From DASRAP01 sp035277145 (GTDB lineage Bacteria; Gemmatimonadota; Gemmatimonadetes; Gemmatimonadales; Gemmatimonadaceae): 64,000 bases of DNA. Below, in pieces: positions 1-8,529 of the stretch. The stretch covers positions 1 to 64,000 of the forward strand of contig DATELA010000004.1 in assembly GCA_035277145.1 (NCBI GenBank), read 5' to 3'. Each line of letters opens with the position of its first letter. Position 1 is the first letter of the stretch. Below the pieces are notes generated by a model. The model was not told where the DNA came from. It did no database searches and worked only from the letters and a program-made list of their open reading frames with translations. The position numbers and the translations under genes were made by a program.

Positions 1-19
1 ACCCCCGACCCCTCACCCC

Positions 20-1060
20 TCAATCCACCTCAAGCACCAGCTCACCACGCTTGATGTCCAGCGTCCACCGCGCCTCGTTGAGTACCGCGCGGCCAGCGGC
101 GCTTTCGATTGGCACCAAACGATCGGCGCGCGCAACGCGAATGCCCGGAAACTGAAACATCACGGGAACGCGGCGGCGGCCGAGTGACGCGTTCACAACT
201 CCGGTGCGTCGCAACGTGAGAACGTGCGCACCCGCGTCGACTGTTGGTGCAAGCTTCGCGAGTAACGTCAAACCAATGCGCGCACGCGCCGGCCCGAGTG
301 CATGGTCGATGCGCGCAGGAATGCGTTCGAGTCTGAGATCACCAATCATTGCACTGTCCACGATCGCCACGCGATCGCGCTGACTCTTCGAAAACACGCG
401 GACCACTGATTTGTACGGTTCGAAATCGCCGATCACGAGTTCGTCGATTGTGGGATCTATGTCCGCGGCAAGCGTCACGCCGCCAACAACAAGATCGACG
501 CGACCGAGGTTCTGTGCCGACGACGGCTCGAATGCGACGGTGACTGAATCGGCGCCGGTAACCGCAGGCAAATGCGTTGCGAGCCATTCGGCGCGCTGTT
601 TTTCTGCGGGCGTCAGCGGTGAACGCGCCAGTTGTGCGAGTTGCATCCAGTCGTCGGCGGCCTGCAGCAACGGTGCGCGACGACGCGCGAGCTCAGCCGT
701 ATCACCGCCAAACGAAATCGCTTCTTCGAGCAACACAGCCCCGACTTTGAATGCACCTCGCGCCCCAAGGTATTTGCCGAGCGCTGCGCGTCCGACCGGG
801 TCCTGCGTTGAGCGGCGCGACGCGACGTAGTAGAGCGATTCCGCGCGCGCGACCTTGCCCGCCGCCAACAGCGTGTCGGCCCGCGCGACCAGCCGCTTGG
901 TCTGTGCTCCCACGTCGCACGGGAACGCGGACGCCATCACATAGGCGACGACCAGCAGGGGCGCGCACTTCGGGGCTACGAGGCCGTTTGTGGACAGGCG
1001 CATGGCGGTCATGAAAGACGACTTGGCCCCCATCCATGGCAACCATTTTCGCCGTGACAT
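20..1060 (-). CDS. Exported TPR-like protein with degenerate retropepsin-like domain
   Basis: The 346-residue protein has a hydrophobic signal-like stretch ending in VGAQ near residue 52, then a helical TPR-like region (about 55-165). From about residue 185 the pattern matches retropepsin-like (aspartyl protease) folds: a VDLVVGG strand, an LAADIDP turn where DTGA would sit, IGDLRLERIPARI, and an IGLTLLAKLAPTVDAG end like the ILGxxLLxxxxxxID motif. The catalytic DTG is replaced by D200-I-D202, so activity is doubtful. The start is uncertain: Met17 or Met20 (about 1003-1012) would give a more normal signal peptide, and no ribosome binding site is visible. It is divergent from padR, 14 nt away. 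The function is unknown; the fold call is by motif reading only. Confidence 0.6.
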   Translation of the reverse strand: MSRRKWLPWMGAKSSFMTAMRLSTNGLVAPKCAPLLVVAYVMASAFPCDVGAQTKRLVARADTLLAAGKVARAESLYYVASRRSTQDPVGRAALGKYLGARGAFKVGAVLLEEAISFGGDTAELARRRAPLLQAADDWMQLAQLARSPLTPAEKQRAEWLATHLPAVTGADSVTVAFEPSSAQNLGRVDLVVGGVTLAADIDPTIDELVIGDFEPYKSVVRVFSKSQRDRVAIVDSAMIGDLRLERIPARIDHALGPARARIGLTLLAKLAPTVDAGAHVLTLRRTGVVNASLGRRRVPVMFQFPGIRVARADRLVPIESAAGRAVLNEARWTLDIKRGELVLEVD

Positions 1061-1072
1061 AGTCTATCTATG
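1058..1072. promoter_or_regulatory. Candidate PadR operator/promoter dyad
   Basis: CATAG-N5-CTATG is a perfect 5-bp dyad lying in the 14-nt space between the divergent TPR gene and padR. It ends 2 nt before the padR ATG. PadR proteins commonly bind short dyads in their own promoters, so this is a plausible autoregulatory site. No Shine-Dalgarno precedes padR, which is compatible with a leaderless transcript whose -10 element lies in TATCTATG. This is inference from sequence only. Confidence 0.35.
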
Positions 1073-1074
1073 CA

Positions 1075-1428
1075 ATGAATACACCGACTTCGCGGACCGA
1101 GATTCCGCCCGGCACGCTCGACATGCTCATCCTCAAGACGCTTGCCCGTGACGGCGAGCTGCACGGATTCGAGATCGCGCAGGCGATCGAGCGCACGTCG
1201 GTTGGAGTGTTTCTGGTCGAGGAAGGTTCCCTCTATCCCGCGCTCCAGCGCATGCTCGTGAAAGGCTGGCTCTCGGGCGAGTGGGGTCGCACGAGCGACA
1301 ATCGGCGTGCGCGATACTACCGCGCGACTGCCGCGGGCAAGCGGCAGCTCGAGCAGGAGATTCGCGAGTATGAGCGCGCGGCCAACGCTATCTCACGCGT
1401 ACTGCGCGCCGCGCCGGCGGGCGCATGA
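1075..1428 (+). CDS. PadR family transcriptional regulator
   Basis: This 117-residue protein has the classic PadR N-terminal winged helix: PPGTLDMLILKTL, a GELHGFEIAQ helix, EGSLYPALQRM in the recognition helix and wing, and RRARYYRATAAG in the beta wing. A short C-terminal helix follows for dimerisation. PadR proteins are usually ligand-responsive repressors. The stop overlaps the ATG of the downstream ADOP permease (ATGA), so the two are translationally coupled. PadR-ADOP pairs are a recurrent arrangement in Acidobacteria and Gemmatimonadota. The protein most likely represses its own operon through the dyad just upstream. Confidence 0.93.
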   Translation: MNTPTSRTEIPPGTLDMLILKTLARDGELHGFEIAQAIERTSVGVFLVEEGSLYPALQRMLVKGWLSGEWGRTSDNRRARYYRATAAGKRQLEQEIREYERAANAISRVLRAAPAGA

Positions 1429-4118
1429 ATCGCATCGCCACGTTGCTCCGGCGTGTTTGGCTCCTGGTGCGCCGGGACGCCGCGTCGCGCGAACTGGAAG
1501 AAGAAATGCGCCTCCACCGGGAACTGCGCGCCGAGTCTCTGCGCGACGCTGGTGTGGACGCACGCGAGGCAAACGCGGCGGCGGCGCGCCGCTTCGGCAA
1601 TGCCACCACGACAACCGAACGCGCGCGCGACGAATGGGGATTCGCATCCATGAACGACCTCCTGCAGGATCTGCGATACGCGACGCGCCGGCTCGTACAG
1701 CGGCCCGGATTCACACTGTCGGTCGTTGGCATTCTCGCGCTGGGAATCGGCGCGACGACCGCGATGTTCAGCGCGGTCGACGCGGCAATGTTGAAGCCGC
1801 TTCCGTTCGAGCGCGCGTCCGAGTTGGTTGCGCCGGTCGGGATCAACATTCCGTTCGATCCGGGGCCAGGACAGAAGTGGCGTGGCGATGGACCAGCGCT
1901 CGCGACGTTCGATATCAAGAATCTGCAGGCCATGCCCGAGACGTTCGCGAGCGTTGCCGCGTACGCGGCCGGCGGGCTGAACCTTGCCGACGAAGAACAA
2001 CCGCTGCGCGTGAGCGCAGGTGTGGTCACCGCGGATTTTTTCAAGACGCTCGGCGTTTCTCCATTGAAGGGTCGCACATTCCGTCCGGAAGACGGCGTTC
2101 CAGGTGCTCCCAGTGTTGTCGTGATTTCATGGGGACTGTGGCAGCGGCAGTTCGGCGGCGCAGACGTCGTCGGAAAATCGATTCCGCTCAGCGCACGCAA
2201 ATACGAAATCGTCGGCGTGATGCCGCGGGGATTCTCCTTTCCGAAGGAGAGTGATTTGTGGATTCCGATGTCGATTCCGACGACGTTTGAGACATTCGCG
2301 TCATTCCGCGGATGGCTGCCGGCGACTGTCATCGCTCGCGTCGCGCCGGGTGTGAGCACCGCGGCGGCGGATGCACGTCTGTTCGCAAAGTGGGAGCAGT
2401 ACATCGCGAGCCTCCCGCGCGAACCGGGGAAACGCCACAGCATGGAAGCCACGTTCGATGACGTGCGCACACGCGGCGCCGCGCCCGCCTTGCAAGCGAC
2501 TTTGATTGGTGATCGCAAGCGAGGGCTCCTCGTGCTCCTGGGCGCAACGGGGCTGTTGCTGCTGATCGCGTCGGTGAATGTGACCAGTTTGCTCCTTTCG
2601 CACGGTGCGTCGCGGCGTCGTGAACTCGCGGTGCGTGCCGTACTTGGCGCCACACGTGGCCGCGTGGTGCGTCAGCTCCTCTCGGAAAGTGTGTTGCTGT
2701 CGGCGACCGGAGCGATCATCGGCATCGCGCTGGCGCCGCTACTCCTGCGAATACTGACCGCGTTGATGCCGCCCGCGTTGGCGGGCCTCGCGCCGCCACA
2801 TATCGATGTGCGCGTGCTCGCATTCGCGACGGTGCTCGGCGTGCTCACGGGTCTGGCGTTTGGCTTGTGGCCTGCGTTTGGCGCGACGCGCGACGTGTCG
2901 GCGACGGCAATCAAGGCGGGCGGCGGACACGGCGCGACGGCGGCGGGTACGCGGCGTGCGCAGCATTTCCTTGTCGCCGCAGAGATTGCACTCACGACGA
3001 TGCTCCTGGTCGGCGCGGGACTCATGCTGCGATCGTTCGACCAGCTCGCACGCACTGACTCAGGCTTCGATGCACGTCAGACGGCGACGCTCGAATTCAG
3101 TTTTTCGCGTGGAAGCGCGACGCCCGCTGAGCGCGGCACGAGACTCGAGGCGATTGTCGACCGGCTTAACGACGTCGCGGGGATTTCAGCAGCCGGTGTC
3201 ACCACCGATCTCCCGCTGCGCGCAGACGGCGGTATTGCGATCAGCGTCAAGTCGGACAATCCGGCGGTCACGGTCAAAGATCCGTTCGTCAGGATGCTCG
3301 CAGCATCCGAGGATTACTTCACTGCGATGGGCATCGCGCTGAAGCGCGGCCGTTTCTTCACACGCGCTGACAACGCGCCGGGAGCGAACGTCGCGATTAT
3401 CAACGAGGCCATGGCCCACGCATTCTGGCCCGGCCTGAATCCCGTCGACCGCACGTTCACGTGGGGCGGCGACAGTCTCCCGATTCGCATCGTCGGCGTC
3501 GTGGCGAGCGTGCGCGAGTCTGGACTCGAGCACGAAGCACCGACGCAGATGTTCTTTCCGATTCGTGCGAACAATCCGATGAACGTCGCGATTGTCGCGC
3601 GCGGAACGCTTTCGCCCAGCGCGCTTCTCGCGCAACTGACCACCGCGGTCGGGGCGGTGGATCCATCGCAGGCGGTGCACAACGTGCGCATGATGCGCGA
3701 CGTCATCGGCGCGTCCGTGGCCTCGCGCCGGGCAAATACAACGCTGATCGTGTTGTTCGGTGCGCTTGGGCTCGTCGTGTCGGTGCTGGGCGTGTACGCT
3801 GTGACGTCGTACGCGGTGGCTCAGCGCGCGCGCGAACTTGGTATCCGCGCCGCGCTCGGCGCCACGCGGCGCGATTTACTGCGGCACATTGGCGGTAACA
3901 TGACGTGGGTAACGATTGTCGGTGTCGCGGCGGGCGCTGGACTCGCGTGGTCGCTGTCGAAAGTGATGTCGGGGCTGTTATACGGTGTAACGACGCACGA
4001 TGCCGCGACGTTTATCGCGGCACCCTTCGCATTGGTGCTCGCCGTCGTCGTCGCAACGCTCGTTCCTGCGCGTCGCGCGACGCGCGTCAATCCGGTCGAG
4101 GTGATGCGCGCGGAATGA
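1425..4118 (+). CDS. ADOP-type ABC transporter permease (MacB/FtsX-like)
   Basis: This 897-residue membrane protein has a cytoplasmic N-terminal helical domain (about 1-75, rich in RELEEEMRLHREL). The ADOP signature DLLQDLRYATRRL then leads into the first TM helix, followed by a MacB-type periplasmic core domain. A first FtsX block is near 360-450 (RRRELAVRAVLGATR) and a second is near 760-897 (ARELGIRAALGATRRDLL, ending RRATRVNPVEVMRAE). The duplicated FtsX layout matches permeases found with PadR regulators. These lack an adjacent ATPase gene and must recruit one in trans; none is in this window. It is coupled by 4 bp to padR. The substrate is unknown. Confidence 0.92.
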   Translation: MNRIATLLRRVWLLVRRDAASRELEEEMRLHRELRAESLRDAGVDAREANAAAARRFGNATTTTERARDEWGFASMNDLLQDLRYATRRLVQRPGFTLSVVGILALGIGATTAMFSAVDAAMLKPLPFERASELVAPVGINIPFDPGPGQKWRGDGPALATFDIKNLQAMPETFASVAAYAAGGLNLADEEQPLRVSAGVVTADFFKTLGVSPLKGRTFRPEDGVPGAPSVVVISWGLWQRQFGGADVVGKSIPLSARKYEIVGVMPRGFSFPKESDLWIPMSIPTTFETFASFRGWLPATVIARVAPGVSTAAADARLFAKWEQYIASLPREPGKRHSMEATFDDVRTRGAAPALQATLIGDRKRGLLVLLGATGLLLLIASVNVTSLLLSHGASRRRELAVRAVLGATRGRVVRQLLSESVLLSATGAIIGIALAPLLLRILTALMPPALAGLAPPHIDVRVLAFATVLGVLTGLAFGLWPAFGATRDVSATAIKAGGGHGATAAGTRRAQHFLVAAEIALTTMLLVGAGLMLRSFDQLARTDSGFDARQTATLEFSFSRGSATPAERGTRLEAIVDRLNDVAGISAAGVTTDLPLRADGGIAISVKSDNPAVTVKDPFVRMLAASEDYFTAMGIALKRGRFFTRADNAPGANVAIINEAMAHAFWPGLNPVDRTFTWGGDSLPIRIVGVVASVRESGLEHEAPTQMFFPIRANNPMNVAIVARGTLSPSALLAQLTTAVGAVDPSQAVHNVRMMRDVIGASVASRRANTTLIVLFGALGLVVSVLGVYAVTSYAVAQRARELGIRAALGATRRDLLRHIGGNMTWVTIVGVAAGAGLAWSLSKVMSGLLYGVTTHDAATFIAAPFALVLAVVVATLVPARRATRVNPVEVMRAE

Positions 4119-4128
4119 CGCGCAGCGT

Positions 4129-5838
4129 TCAGCGCGCGGTAATCACGGCGAGCACGTCGCCGTCCGGGTCGAACGTGACGCGCCTCGGCGGGGCGCTATA
4201 GTTGCCCGGCAGTGCAATCTTCGCGTTCGCCTGCGCTGGAACTTCGATGACGCGGCGAGTCACGGCCCCGGTCGCATCTTCGACTTCAACCGGAACGCGT
4301 AAGCGATATACACCGAATCGCGCGGCCTGCGTGATCTCGGCGGTGACAACGCCGGCGCTGTGTGTCCACGACGTTGTCAGTTCGGCGTAGCCAGGGCGCG
4401 TGAGCCATTGATCGAAGAACCATTTCAAGTCTGACCGCGATACGGATTCCATTGCGCGTCGCAAATCATCGGTGGTCGCGTTGCCGTGTTTGTGCGCGTT
4501 GTAATACGTGCGCACACCACGAATCCACGCGCTGTCACCAACCTGGCCGCGCAACATGTGCAGCACGAACCCACCTTTCTGGTACGAGTTCTGATTCAGC
4601 AAATCGAGTAACACCGTTTCGATCGTGTCGACCACGGGACGCGTGCGCACGACGTCGGCGCCGAGAATCGCCTGTCGAATGTTGGCCATCGCCGTGCGGA
4701 ATCCCTGCGCACCGCGCGCCTCGCGCTCCCATAACGCAGCGAAATACGTCGCGAATCCTTCTGACAGCCACAGATCGGCCCATCGTGCGGGCGTCGCCGC
4801 GTCACCGAACCACTGGTGTGCCGTTTCGTGCGCGACGATGCCTTCGCCGTGCGACATGCGTTTGAACCCGCCGTCGGCGTAGAAAATCGCGCTCGCGTTC
4901 TCCATACCGCCGAACCGCGTACTCGATTGCAGGTGCGAGAGTTTTTCGTACGGGAACGGCGCGACGTATTTCGATAACCAATCCATGATGCGGCCCGCCG
5001 CGGCGAATCCCGGCGGAGTTGTCGGCGCGAGTTCCGGCGCTTCGTACACATCCTGCTGCACACAACCGCCTGATTCGGTGAGCCCGCATGCGGATTCGCC
5101 GAGCGCGACTTTGGCCATGGGCGCGACCGCGATGACCATCACGTAGACGGGAATCGGTTTGTTCGTGCGCCACGCGGTCAGTGTGCGCCCGCGTTCGTTC
5201 GGTAAAGGACTTTCTTCTGTCAACGTGCCGTTCGCGACGACACGCAGCGACGACGGTGCATTGACGCGCCATTCAACCGTAGCCTTGTCGGATGGATGAT
5301 CGATCGACGGCAGCCAATGCCGCGCGCGATTCGGCCAATGATCCGCGAAATAATTCCATCGTTTGCGATCGTCTTGCGTGATGATCAATCCGTCGGACGG
5401 CACGCCTGAGGCATCGACCGACACCCATGCGACGCACGGATCCGGGCGATCGATCGTGCTGGGTCGTTGGTTCGCGCACGATGCATCCCATTTGGGCAGC
5501 GCGACGCGCACGCTGTTCGCGTCGCGCGTGAACGTCACGTCAGCGCCGTTCGCTTGCACGCGGCGCACTTTCATCGCGCTATCGAGATCGAGTCGCAGCG
5601 TGTCGACGGCTTGTGTGCGCCGCACGTACACCGTACCGACCACCCCGATCGTGTTGCCGGAGTCGGGAATGCTGACGTGAAATACGTAGTGCTGCGCGTC
5701 GATCCCGCGCTGATAGTCGCGCAGCTGCGAAATCGTCTGCCCTTGGCCTTCGGCGACGACGAGCGCAAACAAGCAAACGTGTGCGCAACCGCGCAAAACC
5801 AATGAGTGCCTACCCCTGCGTCGCTGTAGTGTCGTCAT
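4129..5838 (-). CDS. Secreted M1 family metallopeptidase (aminopeptidase N-like)
   Basis: At 569 residues this is shorter than PepN and typical of small exported M1 enzymes. After a signal peptide (hydrophobic 14-30, VAEGQGQ) comes the N-terminal beta saddle, then the exopeptidase motif FGGMENAS and the zinc site HETAHQW with the third ligand in LWLSEGFATYF. It probably trims peptides in the periplasm. The only usable Met start lies inside the first unit of a 16-bp tandem array (5832-5943), so its leader is made of repeats and has no normal ribosome binding site. The upstream gene on the same strand is the PQQ-type sugar dehydrogenase. The gene is convergent with the ADOP permease, 10 nt from its stop. 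Confidence 0.93.
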   Translation of the reverse strand: MTTLQRRRGRHSLVLRGCAHVCLFALVVAEGQGQTISQLRDYQRGIDAQHYVFHVSIPDSGNTIGVVGTVYVRRTQAVDTLRLDLDSAMKVRRVQANGADVTFTRDANSVRVALPKWDASCANQRPSTIDRPDPCVAWVSVDASGVPSDGLIITQDDRKRWNYFADHWPNRARHWLPSIDHPSDKATVEWRVNAPSSLRVVANGTLTEESPLPNERGRTLTAWRTNKPIPVYVMVIAVAPMAKVALGESACGLTESGGCVQQDVYEAPELAPTTPPGFAAAGRIMDWLSKYVAPFPYEKLSHLQSSTRFGGMENASAIFYADGGFKRMSHGEGIVAHETAHQWFGDAATPARWADLWLSEGFATYFAALWEREARGAQGFRTAMANIRQAILGADVVRTRPVVDTIETVLLDLLNQNSYQKGGFVLHMLRGQVGDSAWIRGVRTYYNAHKHGNATTDDLRRAMESVSRSDLKWFFDQWLTRPGYAELTTSWTHSAGVVTAEITQAARFGVYRLRVPVEVEDATGAVTRRVIEVPAQANAKIALPGNYSAPPRRVTFDPDGDVLAVITAR

Positions 5839-5943
5839 CGTGGTCAGTCGTAATCGTTGTTCGTCGTGATCGTAGTCAGTCGTACTCGTCGTCAGTCGTA
5901 CTCGTCGTCAGTCGTGCTCGTCGTCAGTCGTACTCGTCGTCAG
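5832..5943. repeat. 16-bp tandem array, 7 units (array 1)
   Basis: There are seven consecutive 16-bp units with consensus TCGTACTCGTCGTCAG. Units 4, 5 and 7 are identical, and units 1-3 and 6 are diverged. The array fills the whole space between the sugar dehydrogenase stop (5950) and the M1 peptidase start codon, which lies inside unit 1. The 16-bp period is not a multiple of 3 and there are no spacers, so this is neither coding nor CRISPR. A second 7-unit array with the same period and a related consensus lies at 21268-21379. Confidence 0.95.
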
Positions 5944-5949
5944 TCGTTC

Positions 5950-7107
5950 CTATCTAGCCGTCACTCTCCAAACGGCATCGCCCATATCATCCGTAATCAG
6001 CACCGCACCATCGCTTGCAACGGCAACGTCGACCGGCCTTCCCCAGCGCGCACCATCGTCGCGTTGCCAGCCAACAATGAAGTCGCCGTACGCGGTTGGC
6101 AAACCGTTCTCGACTTTGACGCGCACGACTTTGGCGCCGGTTGGCACGTCGCGGTTCCAGCTACCATGCAGCGCCACGAGCAGATCGCCACGATACATCG
6201 CCGGTAACTTGGTCGCGTTATTGAGAAACGACATTCCGAGTGGCGCCGAGTGTGCCTGAATCGCGAGCGCGGGTGGGGTCGTCGTTGCGCAGCGGCTCGC
6301 GTCACCGTACTCGGGATTCGGTACGCGATTGCTGTGGCAATACGGCCAACCGTAGTGCGCACCGTCGTCGAGAATGTTGATCTCTTCGGGCGGCAGGTTC
6401 TCGTAGTTTGGCCGGATGTTGTCGCGTTCGTTCTGGGATACCCAGATCTTCCCGGTCGTTGGGTGAAGTGCGATGCCGACGGCGTTGCGCAATCCGCGCG
6501 CAAAGACGCGTCCTCCGCCACCGGCTGCGTTGAAGCGAACAACAGCAGCGCGATCTTCCTCGCGCTCTTCGCAGATGTTGCACGACGAGCCGATCGAGAC
6601 GTACACGCCACCGTCTGCGCCAATCACAACGCTCCGCGTCCAATGTCCGCCGCCGCTCGAATACGTACCTATGGTCTGCGGCGTGCCGCTCGGGATCTGG
6701 CTCGCGTTGAGCGTGTAGCGAATCACCGCGCCGGTGTTCGCGACGTACATCGCGCCGTTCGCGAACGCCATGCCGTGCGGGCGATCGAGCCCTGACAGCG
6801 TCAGCGCCTGCTGTTCACCAACGCCGTCGTTGTTCGCGTCGGTGAGTCGCACAATCTGATTCTGATTTGGGCGACTGACGTACACGGAACCATCAGGGCC
6901 AATCGCAATTCCGCGTGCGTCGCCAACGGACGCGAACTTCGTGACTTGCACGTCGGATGGTGCGCGCAACCGGCCGTCATACGTCGGAGCCATCGCGGCT
7001 TGATCGGGCAGCACGAAATCGTCTTGCCCGTCGTTCGGGAGCGGCGTCGATCCGTCGGAGCACGTGACGAGCGCCGAGAGGGAGGCCGCTGCGAGGAGAA
7101 TGCGCAT
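5950..7107 (-). CDS. Exported PQQ-dependent sugar dehydrogenase family protein
   Basis: This 385-residue beta-propeller protein is of the soluble glucose/sorbosone dehydrogenase type. Motifs include DARGIAIGPDGSVYVS, GLDRPHGMAF, GGGHWTRSVV, FARGLRNAVGIALHP, EEINILDDGAHYGWPYC, HSAPLGM and a C-terminal WGRPVDVAV blade. The two histidines and arginine are in positions typical of PQQ-handling members. The start is placed at 7107 (MRILLAAASLSALVTC) rather than 7149, because the extra 14 residues are Pro/Arg-rich and encoded by a G-rich intergenic hairpin. Cys after LVT is only a weak lipobox. It lies downstream of the Ser/Thr kinase on the same strand. The substrate is unknown. Confidence 0.85.
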   Translation of the reverse strand: MRILLAAASLSALVTCSDGSTPLPNDGQDDFVLPDQAAMAPTYDGRLRAPSDVQVTKFASVGDARGIAIGPDGSVYVSRPNQNQIVRLTDANNDGVGEQQALTLSGLDRPHGMAFANGAMYVANTGAVIRYTLNASQIPSGTPQTIGTYSSGGGHWTRSVVIGADGGVYVSIGSSCNICEEREEDRAAVVRFNAAGGGGRVFARGLRNAVGIALHPTTGKIWVSQNERDNIRPNYENLPPEEINILDDGAHYGWPYCHSNRVPNPEYGDASRCATTTPPALAIQAHSAPLGMSFLNNATKLPAMYRGDLLVALHGSWNRDVPTGAKVVRVKVENGLPTAYGDFIVGWQRDDGARWGRPVDVAVASDGAVLITDDMGDAVWRVTAR

Positions 7108-7113
7108 GAGACT

Positions 7114-7192
7114 GCGGGTACGGGGGACCGGGGACGGGGAGCGATTCAACGTACTGTTTCTCGGTACCCCGCGCGCCGAACCCAGTACCCGC
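7114..7192. repeat. G/C-rich inverted repeat between kinase and dehydrogenase
   Basis: GCGGGTAC (7114-7121) pairs with GTACCCGC (7185-7192). GGTACCCCG-like pieces and GGGGGACCGGGGACGGGG lie between them. It spans the 84-nt space between the kinase stop and the dehydrogenase start. It could fold as a hairpin in mRNA or be a small interspersed palindrome. No U-tract makes it a convincing terminator. Confidence 0.4.
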
Positions 7193-8304
7193 TAACGTCC
7201 GAAGATCTTTCCCAGCACGCTCGCGCTTCCACCGTCGCCGCCACCACCACCGGACACCGCGGCTGCGAGCGCGCGCGAAAACTCCGGCGCCGTTTGATGG
7301 CGCTCGTCGGCGTTTCGCGCCATGCCTTTCAAGAGCACTTTCTCCAGCGCTTCGGAGTAATTGAGATCCGGTTTCTTCTGCCGCAGCGGCGTCGGCTCCG
7401 CGCGCAATCGTGCGATCATCATTTCCTGTTGCGTGCGCCCTTCGAACGGCAGCTTGCCCGTCAGCATCTCGTACGTCATCAACGCGAGCGAATACACGTC
7501 GGTGCGGCCATCGAGCGGTTTGCCACGCAACTGTTCCGGCGACATGAACTCCGGTGTGCCGAGAATGATTCCCGTTGCCGTGAGTTTTTCGAGTTCGCCG
7601 CCCGCTTTGCGCTCCTTCGCCAAACCGAAATCCATCACGACGGCGTACTCACTGCCGTCGGGCCGCTTGCACACCATGATGTTTTCGGGCTTGAGATCGC
7701 GGTGAATGATCTTCAGTTCATGCGCGACCTGTAGTCCGCTCGCAATGTCGTTCACCCACCGCACAACGTCGGGCAATGAAATGTGCCCTGAGCGATGCGT
7801 GCGATCGGCGAGAATCTCGCCGTCGACGAACGGCATGACGACGTACACGAGTCCATCCTCTGTTTCACCAAGCCGAACGATGTGACAGATGTTCGGATGC
7901 TCGAGGCGCATGCCGAGCGCGGCCTCTCGACGCAAACGCGCCATGGCATTCGCATCCTTTGACAACGCCGGCGACAAAACTTTGATCGCATAGCGCGTAT
8001 CGGTCGCGACATCGTGACCGAGGTACACGAACGACATTCCGCCTTCGCCGAGTTTCTTGACGATGCGGTAGCGTCCTTCGAGCACCTGCCCAACCATGTT
8101 CGAATGATTGAGCGACGTGCGACTCGGTCCGGTTGATCCGACGCGTGCAGATGTCGCGCGTGGACCCGAAATGGATGCAGCCGGCGGCGAGACCGGCGGC
8201 GGCGCAGCCGCTGGCTTTGGTGCGCCGACGGCGAGGCGCGTTCCGCATTTGGTGCAGAAACGGGCCTCGGGGCCGAACTCAGTCCCGCAACTCGGGCATT
8301 TCAT
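7192..8304 (-). CDS. Ser/Thr protein kinase with N-terminal zinc ribbon
   Basis: This 370-residue Hanks-type kinase has a zinc ribbon (C3xxC6, C17xxC20) followed by a Pro/Ala-rich linker (25-70). The kinase domain shows a glycine loop (KLGEGGMSFVY, 84-94), ATP lysine K108, catalytic HRDLKPEN (201-208), DFGLAK (225-230) and an APE-like SPEQL. It ends in a Gly-rich tail (GGGGGDGG) with no transmembrane helix or sensor domain, so it should be cytosolic. The 5' region contains a large inverted repeat (8321-8471). The next gene upstream on the same strand is the diguanylate cyclase response regulator. The targets are unknown. Confidence 0.95.
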   Translation of the reverse strand: MKCPSCGTEFGPEARFCTKCGTRLAVGAPKPAAAPPPVSPPAASISGPRATSARVGSTGPSRTSLNHSNMVGQVLEGRYRIVKKLGEGGMSFVYLGHDVATDTRYAIKVLSPALSKDANAMARLRREAALGMRLEHPNICHIVRLGETEDGLVYVVMPFVDGEILADRTHRSGHISLPDVVRWVNDIASGLQVAHELKIIHRDLKPENIMVCKRPDGSEYAVVMDFGLAKERKAGGELEKLTATGIILGTPEFMSPEQLRGKPLDGRTDVYSLALMTYEMLTGKLPFEGRTQQEMMIARLRAEPTPLRQKKPDLNYSEALEKVLLKGMARNADERHQTAPEFSRALAAAVSGGGGGDGGSASVLGKIFGR

Positions 8305-8320
8305 GACGCGATCAACGGCA

Positions 8321-8471
8321 AACGCAACGCAGAGCCGCAGAGGACGCAGAGGTTCGCAGAGAACTGATTGTTGGCAACAGCGTTCGCCGAGCAGACGCCG
8401 GCTGGGCGAGCGCTGTTACCACAAGTCTTTCTCTGCGGTCCTCCGCGTCCTCTGCCCCTCTGCGTTGCGTT
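8321..8471. repeat. ~150-bp interspersed inverted repeat, copy 1
   Basis: The outer arms AACGCAACGCAGAG (8321-8334) and CTCTGCGTTGCGTT (8458-8471) are perfect complements. Inner GCAGAGG/CCTCTGC-type pieces and a central ACAGCGTTCGCC/GGGCGAGCGCTGT pair make most of the element one long imperfect hairpin. It sits between the cyclase stop (8530) and the kinase start (8304). A second copy with an identical left arm lies at 25021-25166, which marks it as a dispersed, possibly transposase-mobilised element. No ORF is inside. Confidence 0.9.
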
Positions 8472-8529
8472 GTCGTTGCTGTTGTTGTCGGTCATCGCTC
8501 GCAAATCTGCTCGCTGTTTCAGTCGGCGG

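Noticed and set aside
5832..5943. Possible CRISPR array
   Set aside because: The units are contiguous 16-mers with no unique spacers, and there are no cas genes in the window.
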